Below are positions 26,649 to 35,356 of a DNA stretch of 64,000 nt, piece by piece (within the stretch, counting starts at the first letter, position 1; every line of letters begins with the position of its first letter). Both the position numbers and the translations under genes were made by a program. Source of the DNA: Nisaea nitritireducens (lineage in GTDB: Bacteria; Pseudomonadota; Alphaproteobacteria; Thalassobaculales; Thalassobaculaceae); assembly GCF_014904795.1 (NCBI RefSeq), contig NZ_JACZFS010000051.1, forward strand, positions 1 through 64,000, read 5' to 3'. A model generated the notes under the pieces. It saw only the letters and a list, made by a program, of their open reading frames with translations. It made no database searches and had not been told where the DNA came from.

Positions 26649-27717
26649 GTGTTTGTTCTCCCCCTTGGCTTGCATAGGCCTGTTCAAGCTCGATCAGTTT
26701 CTGTTTCCGCCAGATCCCGCCGCCATAGCCGGTGAGCGAGCCGTCGGCCCCGATCACCCGGTGGCAGGGAATGGCGATGGCGATCTGGTTGGCTCCATTC
26801 GCCCGCGCGACAGCACGGGTCGCGGACGGGCGGCCGATGGCCTTTGCCAAATCGCTGTAGCTCCGCGTCGCGCCCGCCGGGATGCGTCGCAGTTCCAGCC
26901 AGACTTCCCGCGTGAAGGGGCTGCCGTGATAGGTCATCGGCGTTTCAAACCGGGCGCCCTCTCCCGAGAAATAGGCCTTCAGCTCGGCCTCGATCTGCTC
27001 CGTCGGAGCAAAGCGGCCGATACCGATGCCGCCGCGTGTCGCATCCCGTAATCTCGACAGCTCCCTTGGGAGCGCTTTGCGGTCGACAAATTCCAGCAGA
27101 TGTAGGCTGGAGCGGTCGCTGACCGCGACCAGCGCACCGATCGGGCTGTCGATCCAATCCGCTTTCAGGAATTCCTCACCGGTGAAGCTTGCGGGCGACT
27201 GGCCGAGCAGCCGGGCGAAGGCAGAACGAAACCCGCTCGGCGAGTCGAACCCGGCCTCAAGCTGCGCATCGATCACACGGCCGCCATCCGACAGGGTGAC
27301 GAACCCGTCCCGTAAGCGGCTGAGCCGGGCCATTTCAAGGAAGGTCACGCCGAACTGGCGCTTGAAACTGCGCCGCACGGTCGAGGGGTCGAGACCAAGC
27401 GCGATTACGTCCGCCTCGGTCCAGCGCCGGGCAGGATCGGCCTCAAAGGCGGCGACGAGAATCTTCACCGCCGGATCGGCCTCCGCCGCCGTCGCCACCG
27501 GCTTGCATCGCTTGCAGGGCCGGAAGCCGGACTCGATGCATTCACCGACCGTGGCAAAGAAACGGCAATTTTCCGGTTTTGGGTTACGCGCCGGGCAGTT
27601 CAGCCGACAGAAGATCCCGGTCGAGGTGACGCCGACATAGACCCTGCCGTCATAGGCCGGGTCCCGCCGGACAAGGGCGTCGTAGAGGAGGTCATGATTT
27701 TCAATGTCGTACAGCAT
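26602..27717 (-). CDS. ada: Bifunctional methylated-DNA repair protein and transcription regulator Ada
   Basis: A 371-residue protein that repairs alkylated DNA and activates the adaptive response. The N-terminal zinc domain carries the acceptor Cys pair in GIFCRLNCPARN and the second pair in FRPCKRCKP. An AraC-type helix-turn-helix domain follows (about residues 85-180), then a methyltransferase domain ending in the catalytic IPCHRVIGADGSLTGYGGG. All key cysteines are present, so it should be active. Its last 47 bases overlap the start of the PEP mutase-like gene. Confidence 0.95.
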   Translation of the reverse strand: MLYDIENHDLLYDALVRRDPAYDGRVYVGVTSTGIFCRLNCPARNPKPENCRFFATVGECIESGFRPCKRCKPVATAAEADPAVKILVAAFEADPARRWTEADVIALGLDPSTVRRSFKRQFGVTFLEMARLSRLRDGFVTLSDGGRVIDAQLEAGFDSPSGFRSAFARLLGQSPASFTGEEFLKADWIDSPIGALVAVSDRSSLHLLEFVDRKALPRELSRLRDATRGGIGIGRFAPTEQIEAELKAYFSGEGARFETPMTYHGSPFTREVWLELRRIPAGATRSYSDLAKAIGRPSATRAVARANGANQIAIAIPCHRVIGADGSLTGYGGGIWRKQKLIELEQAYASQGGEQTHVASGQGTVIRGSAS

Positions 27718-27850
27718 GCCCCTCCTCTATCAAACCGCGCCCGGAGCGTCCGCCGCATTTCGGGCAGCTATATTTCTTTTCGCTGTCTCAACGATGAAAG
27801 ATCACTGTCCCCGCTCTTCCCCTGCGCCGTCATCCCTGCACTCCTCTCTT

Positions 27851-27936
27851 CGTCATTCCCGCGTACGCGGGGCCCCAGAGAACGCAGAGCCGGACTCCAT
27901 GATCGTCTGGGTCCCTGCTCTCCGGCAGGGATGACG
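27851..27936. repeat. Dispersed intergenic palindromic repeat (CGTCATTCCCGCG...GGGATGACG type)
   Basis: The element starts with CGTCATTCCCGCGTACGCGG and ends with GGCAGGGATGACG, imperfect inverted ends flanking an inner part with GGACTCCATGATCGTCTGGG. Its ends resemble the short non-coding repeats scattered through many proteobacterial genomes. It fills the gap between ada and the PhzF-like gene; no coding sequence is seen in it. Confidence 0.65.
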
Positions 27937-27976
27937 ATGTGAGGGAAAAGCCGGGATGAGGACCGTTGAAGTGGCC

Positions 27977-28783
27977 TCAGATCTCGATATGGCCCGAGAG
28001 ATACCGCGCGGCCTTGCCTGCCATCTCCACCCGATCGCCTTTGAGGCTGCATTTCAGCTCCCCGCCGCGGGCCGAGATCTGCCGGCCGAGCAGCTCTTTC
28101 TTGCCCAGCCGGTCCGCCCAGTAGGGGATCAGCAGGCAATGGTTCGAGCCGGTCACCGGATCCTCGTCGATACCGTGGTTCGGCGCGAAATAGCGGGAGA
28201 CGAAATCGACCTGCCAGCCCGGCGCCGTCGCCATTATGGAGACCGACTGGAGCCTTTTCAGGGCGCCGAAATCCGGGCTGAGCGCACGGATCTGATCCTC
28301 GTTCTCGAACACCGCCATCAACCGGTCCCGCTCCGGCTCCTGCGGCGCATCGTAGAGTGCGGCAGGTTCCGTACCGAGGGCTTCGAAAAGCCCAACCGGG
28401 GCGTCCCGCTTCGCCGGCGGATAGCTCGGGAAGTTCATGACGTATAGATCACCGTCCCGCCGCACCTTGAGCACACCGCTGCGGGTCCGGAAACTGATCT
28501 CCTGACGGTCCGGCATCAGGTCGTCGAAGATCAGCGCGGCACTGGCGAGGGTCGCATGGCCGCACAGATCGACCTCTACCGCCGGTGTGAACCAGCGCAG
28601 GTGGAAGTCGGCCTCGCCTGTGTCATCGGGAACGAAGAATGCGGTTTCCGCCAGATTGTTCTCGGCCGCGATCGACTGCATGGTCGGATCGGTCAGCCAG
28701 CTGTAGAGCGGACAAATGGCCGCCGGATTGCCCCCGAACACATTCTCGGTAAAGGCATCGATCTGGTAAATTGGAACCCGCAT
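27977..28783 (-). CDS. PhzF-family isomerase
   Basis: A 268-residue protein of the phenazine-biosynthesis PhzF/diaminopimelate epimerase-like fold. It shows the N-terminal YQIDAFTENVFGGNPAAICPL, NLAETAFFVP with the conserved Glu, HLRWFTPAVEVDLCGHATLA and DPVTGSNHCLLIPYW. No other phenazine genes are present, so it is likely a general small-molecule isomerase. It is the third gene of an operon with a Ser/Thr dehydratase and an AlaX-type editing protein, 27 bases behind the latter. Confidence 0.93.
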   Translation of the reverse strand: MRVPIYQIDAFTENVFGGNPAAICPLYSWLTDPTMQSIAAENNLAETAFFVPDDTGEADFHLRWFTPAVEVDLCGHATLASAALIFDDLMPDRQEISFRTRSGVLKVRRDGDLYVMNFPSYPPAKRDAPVGLFEALGTEPAALYDAPQEPERDRLMAVFENEDQIRALSPDFGALKRLQSVSIMATAPGWQVDFVSRYFAPNHGIDEDPVTGSNHCLLIPYWADRLGKKELLGRQISARGGELKCSLKGDRVEMAGKAARYLSGHIEI

Positions 28784-28810
28784 TTCCTTGTTTCCTTCTT
28801 GTACTTCCGG

Positions 28811-29515
28811 TCACTCAACCAGCGTCAGATTGATCCGCCGGTTCTGCTTGCCCTTGTTCTCGATCTTGCCGATCTGGATGGTGCCGATCTCCGACGTGGA
28901 GCGGACATGCGTCCCGCCGCAGGGCTGGAAATCCACATCGTCACCGATCCGGATCATGCGCACCTTGCCGCTTCCCATCGGCGGCTTCACGGACATGGTC
29001 CGGACGAGATCCGGATTGGCTGTCAGCTCATCGTCAGTGATCCATGAGATGCTGATCCCGTGGTCGCCCGCGATGACCTGGTTCAATTGCTCGGTCAGGG
29101 CCTCTTTTTCCGGACGCTCGCCCGGAATGTTGAAATCGAGCCGGCCCTTGCCCGCGCCGATCTGCCCGCCGGTCACGCCGCCATCGACGACGGAACAAAG
29201 CAGGTGCAGAGCGGTATGAACCCGCATGTGCTTGTAGCGCCGGTCCCAGTCGAGGGTGACTTCGACGTCGTCGCCAACGGCCGGGGCCGCCGCGCCTTCT
29301 TCGAGTTTATGCAGAATACCGTCCTCGCCTTTCACCGCCTCGGTGATGGCGACCGTGCCTCCCGGGCCTGCCAGCGTGCCGCTGTCGCCGGGCTGGCCGC
29401 CGCCGGTCGGGTAGAAAACGGTGCGATCCAGCACAACCCCGTCCGGGCCGGATGCCAGCACTTTCGCGGTGCAGGATTTCAGATAGGAATCTTCCCGGAA
29501 CAGCTCTTCAGTCAC
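28811..29515 (-). CDS. AlaX-like alanyl-tRNA editing protein
   Basis: A 234-residue free-standing relative of the AlaRS editing domain, which hydrolyses Ser or Gly mischarged on tRNA-Ala. The zinc-binding motifs HTALH (in RVHTALHLLCSVV) and CGGTH (in FQPCGGTHVRSTSEIG) are intact, and the N-terminal GQPGDSGTLAG barrel motif is present. Its start overlaps the stop of the Ser/Thr dehydratase gene by 4 bases (ATGA), so the two are translationally coupled; both deal with hydroxy amino acids. Confidence 0.93.
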   Translation of the reverse strand: MTEELFREDSYLKSCTAKVLASGPDGVVLDRTVFYPTGGGQPGDSGTLAGPGGTVAITEAVKGEDGILHKLEEGAAAPAVGDDVEVTLDWDRRYKHMRVHTALHLLCSVVDGGVTGGQIGAGKGRLDFNIPGERPEKEALTEQLNQVIAGDHGISISWITDDELTANPDLVRTMSVKPPMGSGKVRMIRIGDDVDFQPCGGTHVRSTSEIGTIQIGKIENKGKQNRRINLTLVE

Positions 29516-30501
29516 GTCGCAGTCTCCTCATGTGTCTCCGCGCCCATCAGCACGTCGCGATAGAGCGCAAGGTCGACATTGGCACCGCTGAGGATGAGCG
29601 CAACCTTTTGACCCGCATTGGAGTCTTTCTCTTTCAGGCAAGCCGCCAGCGGTGTGGCCGCCGCGCCCTCGGCGACATTGTGGGTATCGGTGAAATAGTG
29701 CCGCATGGCGGCCTTGATCTCGTCTTCGGAGACCCGGACGATCCGCTCCGCCCCTTTCAGGATAACCTCGACCGCCTGCTCCACCGGCACCCGGCAGGCG
29801 ACGCCGTCCGCCATCGTGTCCGCGCTGTTGGTCGAGACCGGCTTCTTCTGCTCGAAAGAGAGCGCATAGGCGGGCGCGTTTTCAGCCACCACGCCAATCA
29901 CCTGCGTCTTCAGGCCGAGCGCATCCCGCGCGGCTATCACCCCGGAGATGCCGGAGCCAAGCCCGATCGGCACATAGACCCGGTCAAGGTCCGGGCAGGC
30001 CGTGAACAGCTCAAGCCCATAGGTCGCCACCCCGCGCACCAGATCCGGATGGTAGCTCGGCAGCAGATGCAGCCCCTCGCCCTCGGCCAGCGAAACCGCA
30101 TGCTCGAACGCCGCCTGGAAATCCTCGCCATGCTCGATCAGCTCGGCACCGAGCGCCCGCATGGCCGCATTCTTTTCCACCGAATTTCCGCGCGGCACCA
30201 CGACGACAGCGCGCAGCCCGGCCCGCGCCGCCGCGAAGGCGACGCTCTGGCCGTGATTGCCCCGGGTCGCGGTGATCACACCCGGACAGTCCGGCACCCG
30301 GCGTTTCAGGCCGTCCATATAAACCAGCCCGCCACGCATCTTGAAGGCACCGAGCGGCGTATGGTTCTCGTGCTTGACGCGGATCTCTGTTCCGGCCCGC
30401 TGCGAGAGCAGAGGCCAATGATGTTGCGGCGTCGGCGGCACAAGCTGATGTACCAGCCGGGCCGTCTCTTCAAGTTCGTCGCGTGTGAAAGAAAAAGCCA
30501 C
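29512..30501 (-). CDS. PLP-dependent threonine/serine dehydratase
   Basis: A 329-residue fold-type II PLP enzyme. The PLP lysine is in LGAFKMRGGLVYM (about residue 54), the substrate Asn loop in TRGNHGQSVAFAAARAG and the phosphate-binding Gly-rich loop in VPIGLGSGISGVIAA. It lacks a C-terminal ACT domain, so it is of the catabolic type that deaminates Thr or Ser to 2-oxo acids. First gene of the dehydratase-AlaX-PhzF operon, divergent from a MocR regulator that probably controls it. Confidence 0.92.
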   Translation of the reverse strand: MAFSFTRDELEETARLVHQLVPPTPQHHWPLLSQRAGTEIRVKHENHTPLGAFKMRGGLVYMDGLKRRVPDCPGVITATRGNHGQSVAFAAARAGLRAVVVVPRGNSVEKNAAMRALGAELIEHGEDFQAAFEHAVSLAEGEGLHLLPSYHPDLVRGVATYGLELFTACPDLDRVYVPIGLGSGISGVIAARDALGLKTQVIGVVAENAPAYALSFEQKKPVSTNSADTMADGVACRVPVEQAVEVILKGAERIVRVSEDEIKAAMRHYFTDTHNVAEGAAATPLAACLKEKDSNAGQKVALILSGANVDLALYRDVLMGAETHEETAT

Positions 30502-30621
30502 GATCCGTCCTTCCCGGTTGCAGTCAATCAGCCCGCATCATGTCAAAGCAGGCGGCATCAATCCATGGCACCATCAAGCCCGGCGACCGGATTGTCTCCA
30601 TTTCGCCCGCCATCAATCGAC

Positions 30622-30692
30622 ACAATGTTACGATTGAACCGATCCAATACCTGCGTAATATCGGTTCAATCATCGATCAATCGGAACATTGT
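30622..30692. promoter_or_regulatory. Nested inverted repeats between the dehydratase operon and MocR gene
   Basis: Perfect 12-base arms GATTGAACCGAT (30632-30643) and ATCGGTTCAATC (30660-30671) are enclosed by an outer pair ACAATGTT (30622-30629) and AACATTGT (30685-30692). The block lies within the 205-base divergent gap, right in front of the MocR start. It is a strong operator candidate for MocR itself or a dimeric regulator. Confidence 0.65.
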
Positions 30693-30706
30693 CACAGAGA
30701 CAAAGT

Positions 30707-32107
30707 ATGCACAGCCACCCGATGGACTGGGTCCCCGATCTGAGCGACCGGCCCGGACCGAAATATCTCTCGATCGCCCGCGCCATGGCGGAAGACATCG
30801 CCACCGGCGCCCTGCAACCGGGCACGCAACTGCCGACGCACCGCGAGCTGGCCTATCAGCTCGGTGTCACTGTCGGCACGGTATCGCGCGCCTATGCCGA
30901 GGCCACCCGGCGCGGCCTGATTGATGGCGAGGTCGGCCGCGGCACCTTTGTCCGCCGCCGGATCGGCCGGGACATGGGCGAGATACCGGCAGGCGCTAAC
31001 CGGGGCGGGATCGATTTCGGACTGAACTTTCCGCCGATGGGGAACACGGAACGGGACGCCTTCTCCGACGCCCTGAAGGAAATTGCCGACAGCCGCGACC
31101 TGATGAACCTGATGGCCTATGCCCCGCATGGCGGCGCCCCGCGTCACCGGCAAGCGGCGGCGGACTGGATGCGCGCCCTCGGTGTCGAGACCGATGCGGG
31201 CCGGGCCATTGTCACCACGGGCGGGCAGAACGGCATGCTCGCCGCCTTTGCAGCCCTGGTGCAGGCGGGGGATACAATCCTTGTCGAAAAGCTGACATAT
31301 CCCGGCATTGTCCCCCTCGCGGAAATGCTCGGTCTCAAAGTCCAGCCGGTGGATATGGATGCCGAAGGCGTGCGCCCGGATTCCCTTGAGGAAGCCTGCC
31401 GCAGTTTCGCGCCACGCGCGCTCTATTGCATGCCGACCCTGCAAAACCCGACCAACGCCGTGATGGGCGAGCAGCGACGGCAGGACATTGCCGCCATCGC
31501 GGAACGCTACAATCTGATCCTGGTCGAGGACGATCTCTACCGCTTCCTGGTGGCGGACGCACCGCCGCCGCTGGCGAATTACCTGCCGGACCAGACGATC
31601 TTTATCACCTCCGCCGCCAAGCAACTGGCACCGGGTTTGCGCATCGGCGGGGTCAGCGCACCGCGCGCCATGGTGCCGAAGCTGGAACGGGCGATGCGGG
31701 CCTCAACCTGGATGGCCGCGCCGGCCATGGCGGAAGTCTTCGCGCTCTGGGTCGACCGGGGCATCGCCGGCATTCTCGCCCGGGAAAAAGCCGAGGAAAT
31801 GCGGAGCCGCCAGACCGCCGCCGCCGAAATCCTGCAAGGCTTCGAGTTCACCGGGCACCCGACCAGCATGCATCTCTGGCTGACCGTGCCGGAGCCCTGG
31901 ACCGACCGCGATGCAGTGGCCGTGCTGGGCGAGCATGGCGTCATCGCCTCCTCCGGGCAGGTCTTTGCCACCGCTCCCGGCGCCGGCCGCAACCGTCTCC
32001 GCCTCTCTCTCGGCAACCCGAAAGACCTGAAGATCGTGCGCCACGGTCTCGGCGTTATTGCCGAAACCCTCGCCGGTGCTCCGCAACAGGCCGCCTCCAT
32101 CGTCTGA
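30707..32107 (+). CDS. MocR-type (GntR plus aminotransferase) transcription regulator
   Basis: A 466-residue regulator. Residues about 10-80 are a GntR winged helix (IATGALQPGTQLPTHRELAY, GVTVGTVSRAYAEATRRG), and the rest is an aminotransferase fold with the PLP lysine in TSAAKQLAPGLRIGG near residue 305. The fold binds PLP adducts of amino acids as signals. The ATG at 30707 is chosen; a TTG six codons upstream is weaker. The divergent Ser/Thr dehydratase operon is its likely target, with PLP-Ser/Thr or a related adduct as plausible effector (inference). Confidence 0.93.
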   Translation: MHSHPMDWVPDLSDRPGPKYLSIARAMAEDIATGALQPGTQLPTHRELAYQLGVTVGTVSRAYAEATRRGLIDGEVGRGTFVRRRIGRDMGEIPAGANRGGIDFGLNFPPMGNTERDAFSDALKEIADSRDLMNLMAYAPHGGAPRHRQAAADWMRALGVETDAGRAIVTTGGQNGMLAAFAALVQAGDTILVEKLTYPGIVPLAEMLGLKVQPVDMDAEGVRPDSLEEACRSFAPRALYCMPTLQNPTNAVMGEQRRQDIAAIAERYNLILVEDDLYRFLVADAPPPLANYLPDQTIFITSAAKQLAPGLRIGGVSAPRAMVPKLERAMRASTWMAAPAMAEVFALWVDRGIAGILAREKAEEMRSRQTAAAEILQGFEFTGHPTSMHLWLTVPEPWTDRDAVAVLGEHGVIASSGQVFATAPGAGRNRLRLSLGNPKDLKIVRHGLGVIAETLAGAPQQAASIV

Positions 32108-32158
32108 CCCACTTCCTGCCTATTGCCTTTCCATTTGCATGCTGAAGGACCACCCGAA

Positions 32159-32743
32159 ATGAAAGTCGAACCCGTCACCCTGACCGGTAAACATGTCCGC
32201 CTGGAGCCAATGAGCGAAGCCGCCATCCCGGCCCTGCAGAAGGCTGCGGAAGATCCGGCGATCTGGAAATGGACCTGGCCCGGCACGGACCCGGAGGCGG
32301 TCGCGGCCTATGTGCGTCTGGCTCTGGAAAATCAGGAAAAGGGCATCGACCTGCCGTTCGTCACCATCGATGTCGCCAGCGGCGAGGTTGCAGGCTCGAC
32401 CCGCTACATGACCATCGACACCAAGAACACACGTGTGGAAATCGGCAGCACCTGGCTGAACCCGCGTTATCAGCGCTCGCCTCTCAATACCGAAGCAAAA
32501 TACCTGATGCTGACCCATGCGTTCGAGACGCTCGGCTGCATCCGGGTCGAGTTCAAGACCCACCACAAGAACGAGCAATCCCAGAACGCCCTGAAGCGGA
32601 TCGGCGCAATCTATGAAGGCACCCTGCGCCAGCACATGATCCATACCGACGGCACGCTCAGGGATTCAGTCTATTTCTCCATCCTCGACAAGGAATGGCC
32701 CGAGGTGAAGAAGATGCTGGAAGCGAAGCTGGCCGCGAGATAG
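32159..32743 (+). CDS. GNAT-family N-acetyltransferase (RimJ/RimL type)
   Basis: A 194-residue acetyltransferase. The start at 32159 has GAAGGA 9 bases upstream. The N-terminal LTGKHVRLEPMSEAAIPAL, the central GSTRYMTIDTKNTRVEIGSTWL and the acetyl-CoA-contacting region ending HHKNEQSQNALKRIGAIYEG are typical of the RimJ-like branch, which acetylates protein N-termini, antibiotics or small amines. It lies 51 bases after the MocR gene on the same strand and may be co-transcribed. Confidence 0.88.
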   Translation: MKVEPVTLTGKHVRLEPMSEAAIPALQKAAEDPAIWKWTWPGTDPEAVAAYVRLALENQEKGIDLPFVTIDVASGEVAGSTRYMTIDTKNTRVEIGSTWLNPRYQRSPLNTEAKYLMLTHAFETLGCIRVEFKTHHKNEQSQNALKRIGAIYEGTLRQHMIHTDGTLRDSVYFSILDKEWPEVKKMLEAKLAAR

Positions 32744-32750
32744 CACCCTA

Positions 32751-32787
32751 CCGGGTCGGACAAGCTCTCAGAAGCTATCCGGCCCGG
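32751..32787. terminator. Hairpin between convergent GNAT and M20 genes
   Basis: Arms CCGGGTCGGA (32751-32760) and TCCGGCCCGG (32778-32787) pair over 10 positions with one G-T wobble, and an inner AGCT/AGCT pair tightens the loop. There is no clear T-run on either strand, so a termination role is tentative. Confidence 0.4.
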
Positions 32788-32801
32788 ATCCTTTCAGTAA
32801 A

Positions 32802-34013
32802 TTAACCTTCCACGAACCCAGCCGTCGCCACCAGCGCGAGCAGGCCTGCATTCAAGCCCCGCAGGCTCAGCTTCGGCTCGACATCGATCCACTCGTCCAC
32901 CGTATGGGCCCGGCCACCGGCGCCGCCGTGGGAGAATTTTACGGCCGGGACGCCGTGCGCCATCGGGATATTGGCGTCTGTCGAAGAGGCGGAGAAGGCA
33001 GGCTCGAATCCGTAGGCTTTTATCGCGGCGACGCTGGCTTCGACGATTGTGGTGTTGTGCGCCGTCGTGCCCGCCGGGCGGTTGCCTATCTGGGTGAGTT
33101 CGACGCTGATTTCGCCGTTCGTGGTATCGCCGCGCGCATTCTCGCCCGCGACCGCCGCTTCGATCAGGGCTTTCACCTCGCCATCGACCCGGTCCAGCAC
33201 CTCGGCGGATTCAGACCGCAGGTCGATCTCGGTCCAGACCTCTTCCGGGATCGCGTTCACCGACGTGCCGCCCTGGAAGGTGCTGGCGCAATAGGATGAT
33301 CGGGGATCGCCCGGCACCTCGATCTTCGACATGCCGACCAGAAAGCTGCCAAGTGCATAGGCCGGGTTCACCGTGCCGAACGCGCCGAGGCTGTGTCCGC
33401 CCGGCCCCTTGAAAGCGACCTTGTAGCGGTAGGAGCCGACCCCGGCCGTGACCAGATCCTGTGTCTCGATACCGTCGAAGGTGAAGAAGGAGGCGATGCG
33501 TTCGCGATAGGCGTTCTCGGTAAAGAGATAGCGCACACCGCGCAGGTCGCCCTTGCCCTCTTCGCCGACATCGCCGACGAACAGGATGTCCTGCTCGGTC
33601 TCGATCCCGCCGGCATCGAGCGCCCGGATGAAGGCCAGCAGCGTCGCCAGACCGCGCGTATCGTCGCCGACACCGGGGGCGAACAGCTTGGTGCCTTCGC
33701 GCCGGACTTTTACGTCCGTGCCTTCCGGAAACACCGTATCCAGATGCGCCGCCGCGACGACGATGGGACCGTTGCCGCGCCCGCGCCGCAGCCCGGTGAC
33801 ATTGCCGATGCCGTCTCGCTGCACGTCTTCCAGCCCGAGCGCCTGGAACATCTCCTCATACGCCGCCGCCCGCTTCTCTTCCTTGAAGGGCGGAGACGGG
33901 ATCTCGGTCAAGGTGATGATCTCGCTAACGAACCTGTCGTGGCCAACACGCAGATCGTCGGTGGCTTTTTGAAACTGAGCGGAGGCACTGATGGTCGCGG
34001 TATCGTTGGTCAT
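32802..34013 (-). CDS. M20-family metallopeptidase (PepT-like)
   Basis: A 403-residue zinc peptidase. Metal-site motifs are AAAHLDTVFPEG, GVGDDTRGLATLLAF and GDVGEEGKGDLRG (catalytic Glu pair), with the lid-domain signature FKGPGGHSLGAFGTVNPAY and a C-terminal FSHGGAGGRAHTVDEWID metal His. Likely a cytoplasmic tripeptidase or aminoacyl-peptide hydrolase. The ATG at 34013 (MTNDTATISA) is chosen; the in-frame sequence upstream looks non-coding. Confidence 0.9.
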   Translation of the reverse strand: MTNDTATISASAQFQKATDDLRVGHDRFVSEIITLTEIPSPPFKEEKRAAAYEEMFQALGLEDVQRDGIGNVTGLRRGRGNGPIVVAAAHLDTVFPEGTDVKVRREGTKLFAPGVGDDTRGLATLLAFIRALDAGGIETEQDILFVGDVGEEGKGDLRGVRYLFTENAYRERIASFFTFDGIETQDLVTAGVGSYRYKVAFKGPGGHSLGAFGTVNPAYALGSFLVGMSKIEVPGDPRSSYCASTFQGGTSVNAIPEEVWTEIDLRSESAEVLDRVDGEVKALIEAAVAGENARGDTTNGEISVELTQIGNRPAGTTAHNTTIVEASVAAIKAYGFEPAFSASSTDANIPMAHGVPAVKFSHGGAGGRAHTVDEWIDVEPKLSLRGLNAGLLALVATAGFVEG

Positions 34014-34288
34014 GTGTTTGCTCGCGGGGACGGTCGGGGAAAGCGAAATTCGATCGCAGCTTACAGGAAACAGACCGGGCTCAGCATCCACTGGATCGGC
34101 ATCACCGGAATGCCGATCAAGAAGCAGCCAAGGTCGGTCGATTCGAGCCATCTTGACCAGCAACTGCCCCGCTTTATCTTCTTGGTTCTGCACGGAACAC
34201 CGTTCCGGGCTTTGCATTTTTTATGAAGTCCGTACAATCGCTTAAGGTTTAGACTCTAAAAGTATTCGCACACAAACTGGGTGTTGCA

Positions 34289-35356
34289 GTGCCTTCAGCC
34301 GGGAGCCGTCCGACGCACGCATTTTTGAAATTGCTGTTTCTTGGCCTCTGCTTCTGGATGCTTCCGCAGAGCGCAGTTGCAAGCGAAACAGCTAAACGGG
34401 TTATGATCCTCCAGACTCTCTCCTCTACCTTTCTGGAAAAGTCGACAGTACGGTTTCGTGCGGAAATGACCCGCCTGGGTTTCAAGGACGGAACAGATGT
34501 CTCCTATACCGTCCTGAATGCCAAAGGCGATTACGGCCGGGCCAAATCCCTGCTGACATCCGCAATCGATGAGAACACCCCGGATCTGGTCGTAACCGTC
34601 GCCACGCTTGCGACTCGCGCCGGACGGGACCTGCTGTCGGGTACGAAGATCCCGCAGATGTTCCTGATCGTCACGGACCCGGTTGGCGAAGGGTTCGTCA
34701 GTGAAATGGGGAAAACCAGCGGAGCGAACATCACGGGTCAGAGTCATGTCGTCCCGGTGGAATCCCAGCTCGCCCTGGTCTCCCAGATATTGCAGACGGC
34801 CAGGCGCGACACACCGTTCCGCATCGGCATCCTGCGCTCCACATATCCGTCGGCGGTCAGCGAATCCGCCCAGTTGCGCGCTGCCGCGCACCAGTTCCCG
34901 ATCGTGAGCCTGACCGATCTCGGCTTCCCCTATCTGCCTGGAGACAGCGGACGCCCAGAGATGAACAAATCGGCAGTGGAACTGATAACTGCGCACAAAG
35001 ACAGCCTGGACGGCATCTGGCTGGTGGCCGGGCCGAACCAGACCAACCTCGATTTCGTGAACACAGTCCTGGCCACCGGCATGCCGATCGTGAACAGCGG
35101 CAATATCAGGAATGCCCGCCTCGGGGCCATGCTCGCCCTGCAGTCCACGGTGGAACTCAACGGCAGGGCCGCTGCGGAAGCGGCAAGCGCTATCCTGTCC
35201 GGAACCAACCCCGCGGACATTCCGGTTACCCGGCCGAGCAAGTTTATTGCCGGCGTGAATGTTCTGACCGCCGCCAGACTTGGTGCCGTCATTCCCTCCG
35301 GCATTCTGGAACTGGCGCAGGAAAACGTCTTTTATCGACAAGGTCGCGGAAATTGA
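34289..35356 (+). CDS. ABC-type periplasmic substrate-binding protein (ABC_sub_bind/DUF534 family), sensor partner
   Basis: A 355-residue secreted binding protein. The signal peptide runs to about residue 31 (LPQSAVAS). The body has the family pattern [55 protein letters not shown] and [19 protein letters not shown]. No ABC permease or ATPase is next to it; instead its stop codon overlaps the start of a hybrid sensor kinase, so it most likely presents a ligand to that kinase. Ligand unknown. GTG start, weak ribosome site. Confidence 0.88.
   Translation: MPSAGSRPTHAFLKLLFLGLCFWMLPQSAVASETAKRVMILQTLSSTFLEKSTVRFRAEMTRLGFKDGTDVSYTVLNAKGDYGRAKSLLTSAIDENTPDLVVTVATLATRAGRDLLSGTKIPQMFLIVTDPVGEGFVSEMGKTSGANITGQSHVVPVESQLALVSQILQTARRDTPFRIGILRSTYPSAVSESAQLRAAAHQFPIVSLTDLGFPYLPGDSGRPEMNKSAVELITAHKDSLDGIWLVAGPNQTNLDFVNTVLATGMPIVNSGNIRNARLGAMLALQSTVELNGRAAAEAASAILSGTNPADIPVTRPSKFIAGVNVLTAARLGAVIPSGILELAQENVFYRQGRGN

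Noticed and set aside
27851-27936. Palindromic element as an insertion sequence remnant
   Set aside because: It is under 90 bases, has no transposase fragment and looks like a common dispersed intergenic repeat.
29452-30924. A rightward 490-codon frame
   Set aside because: It is antisense to the threonine dehydratase, whose PLP motifs are unmistakable.
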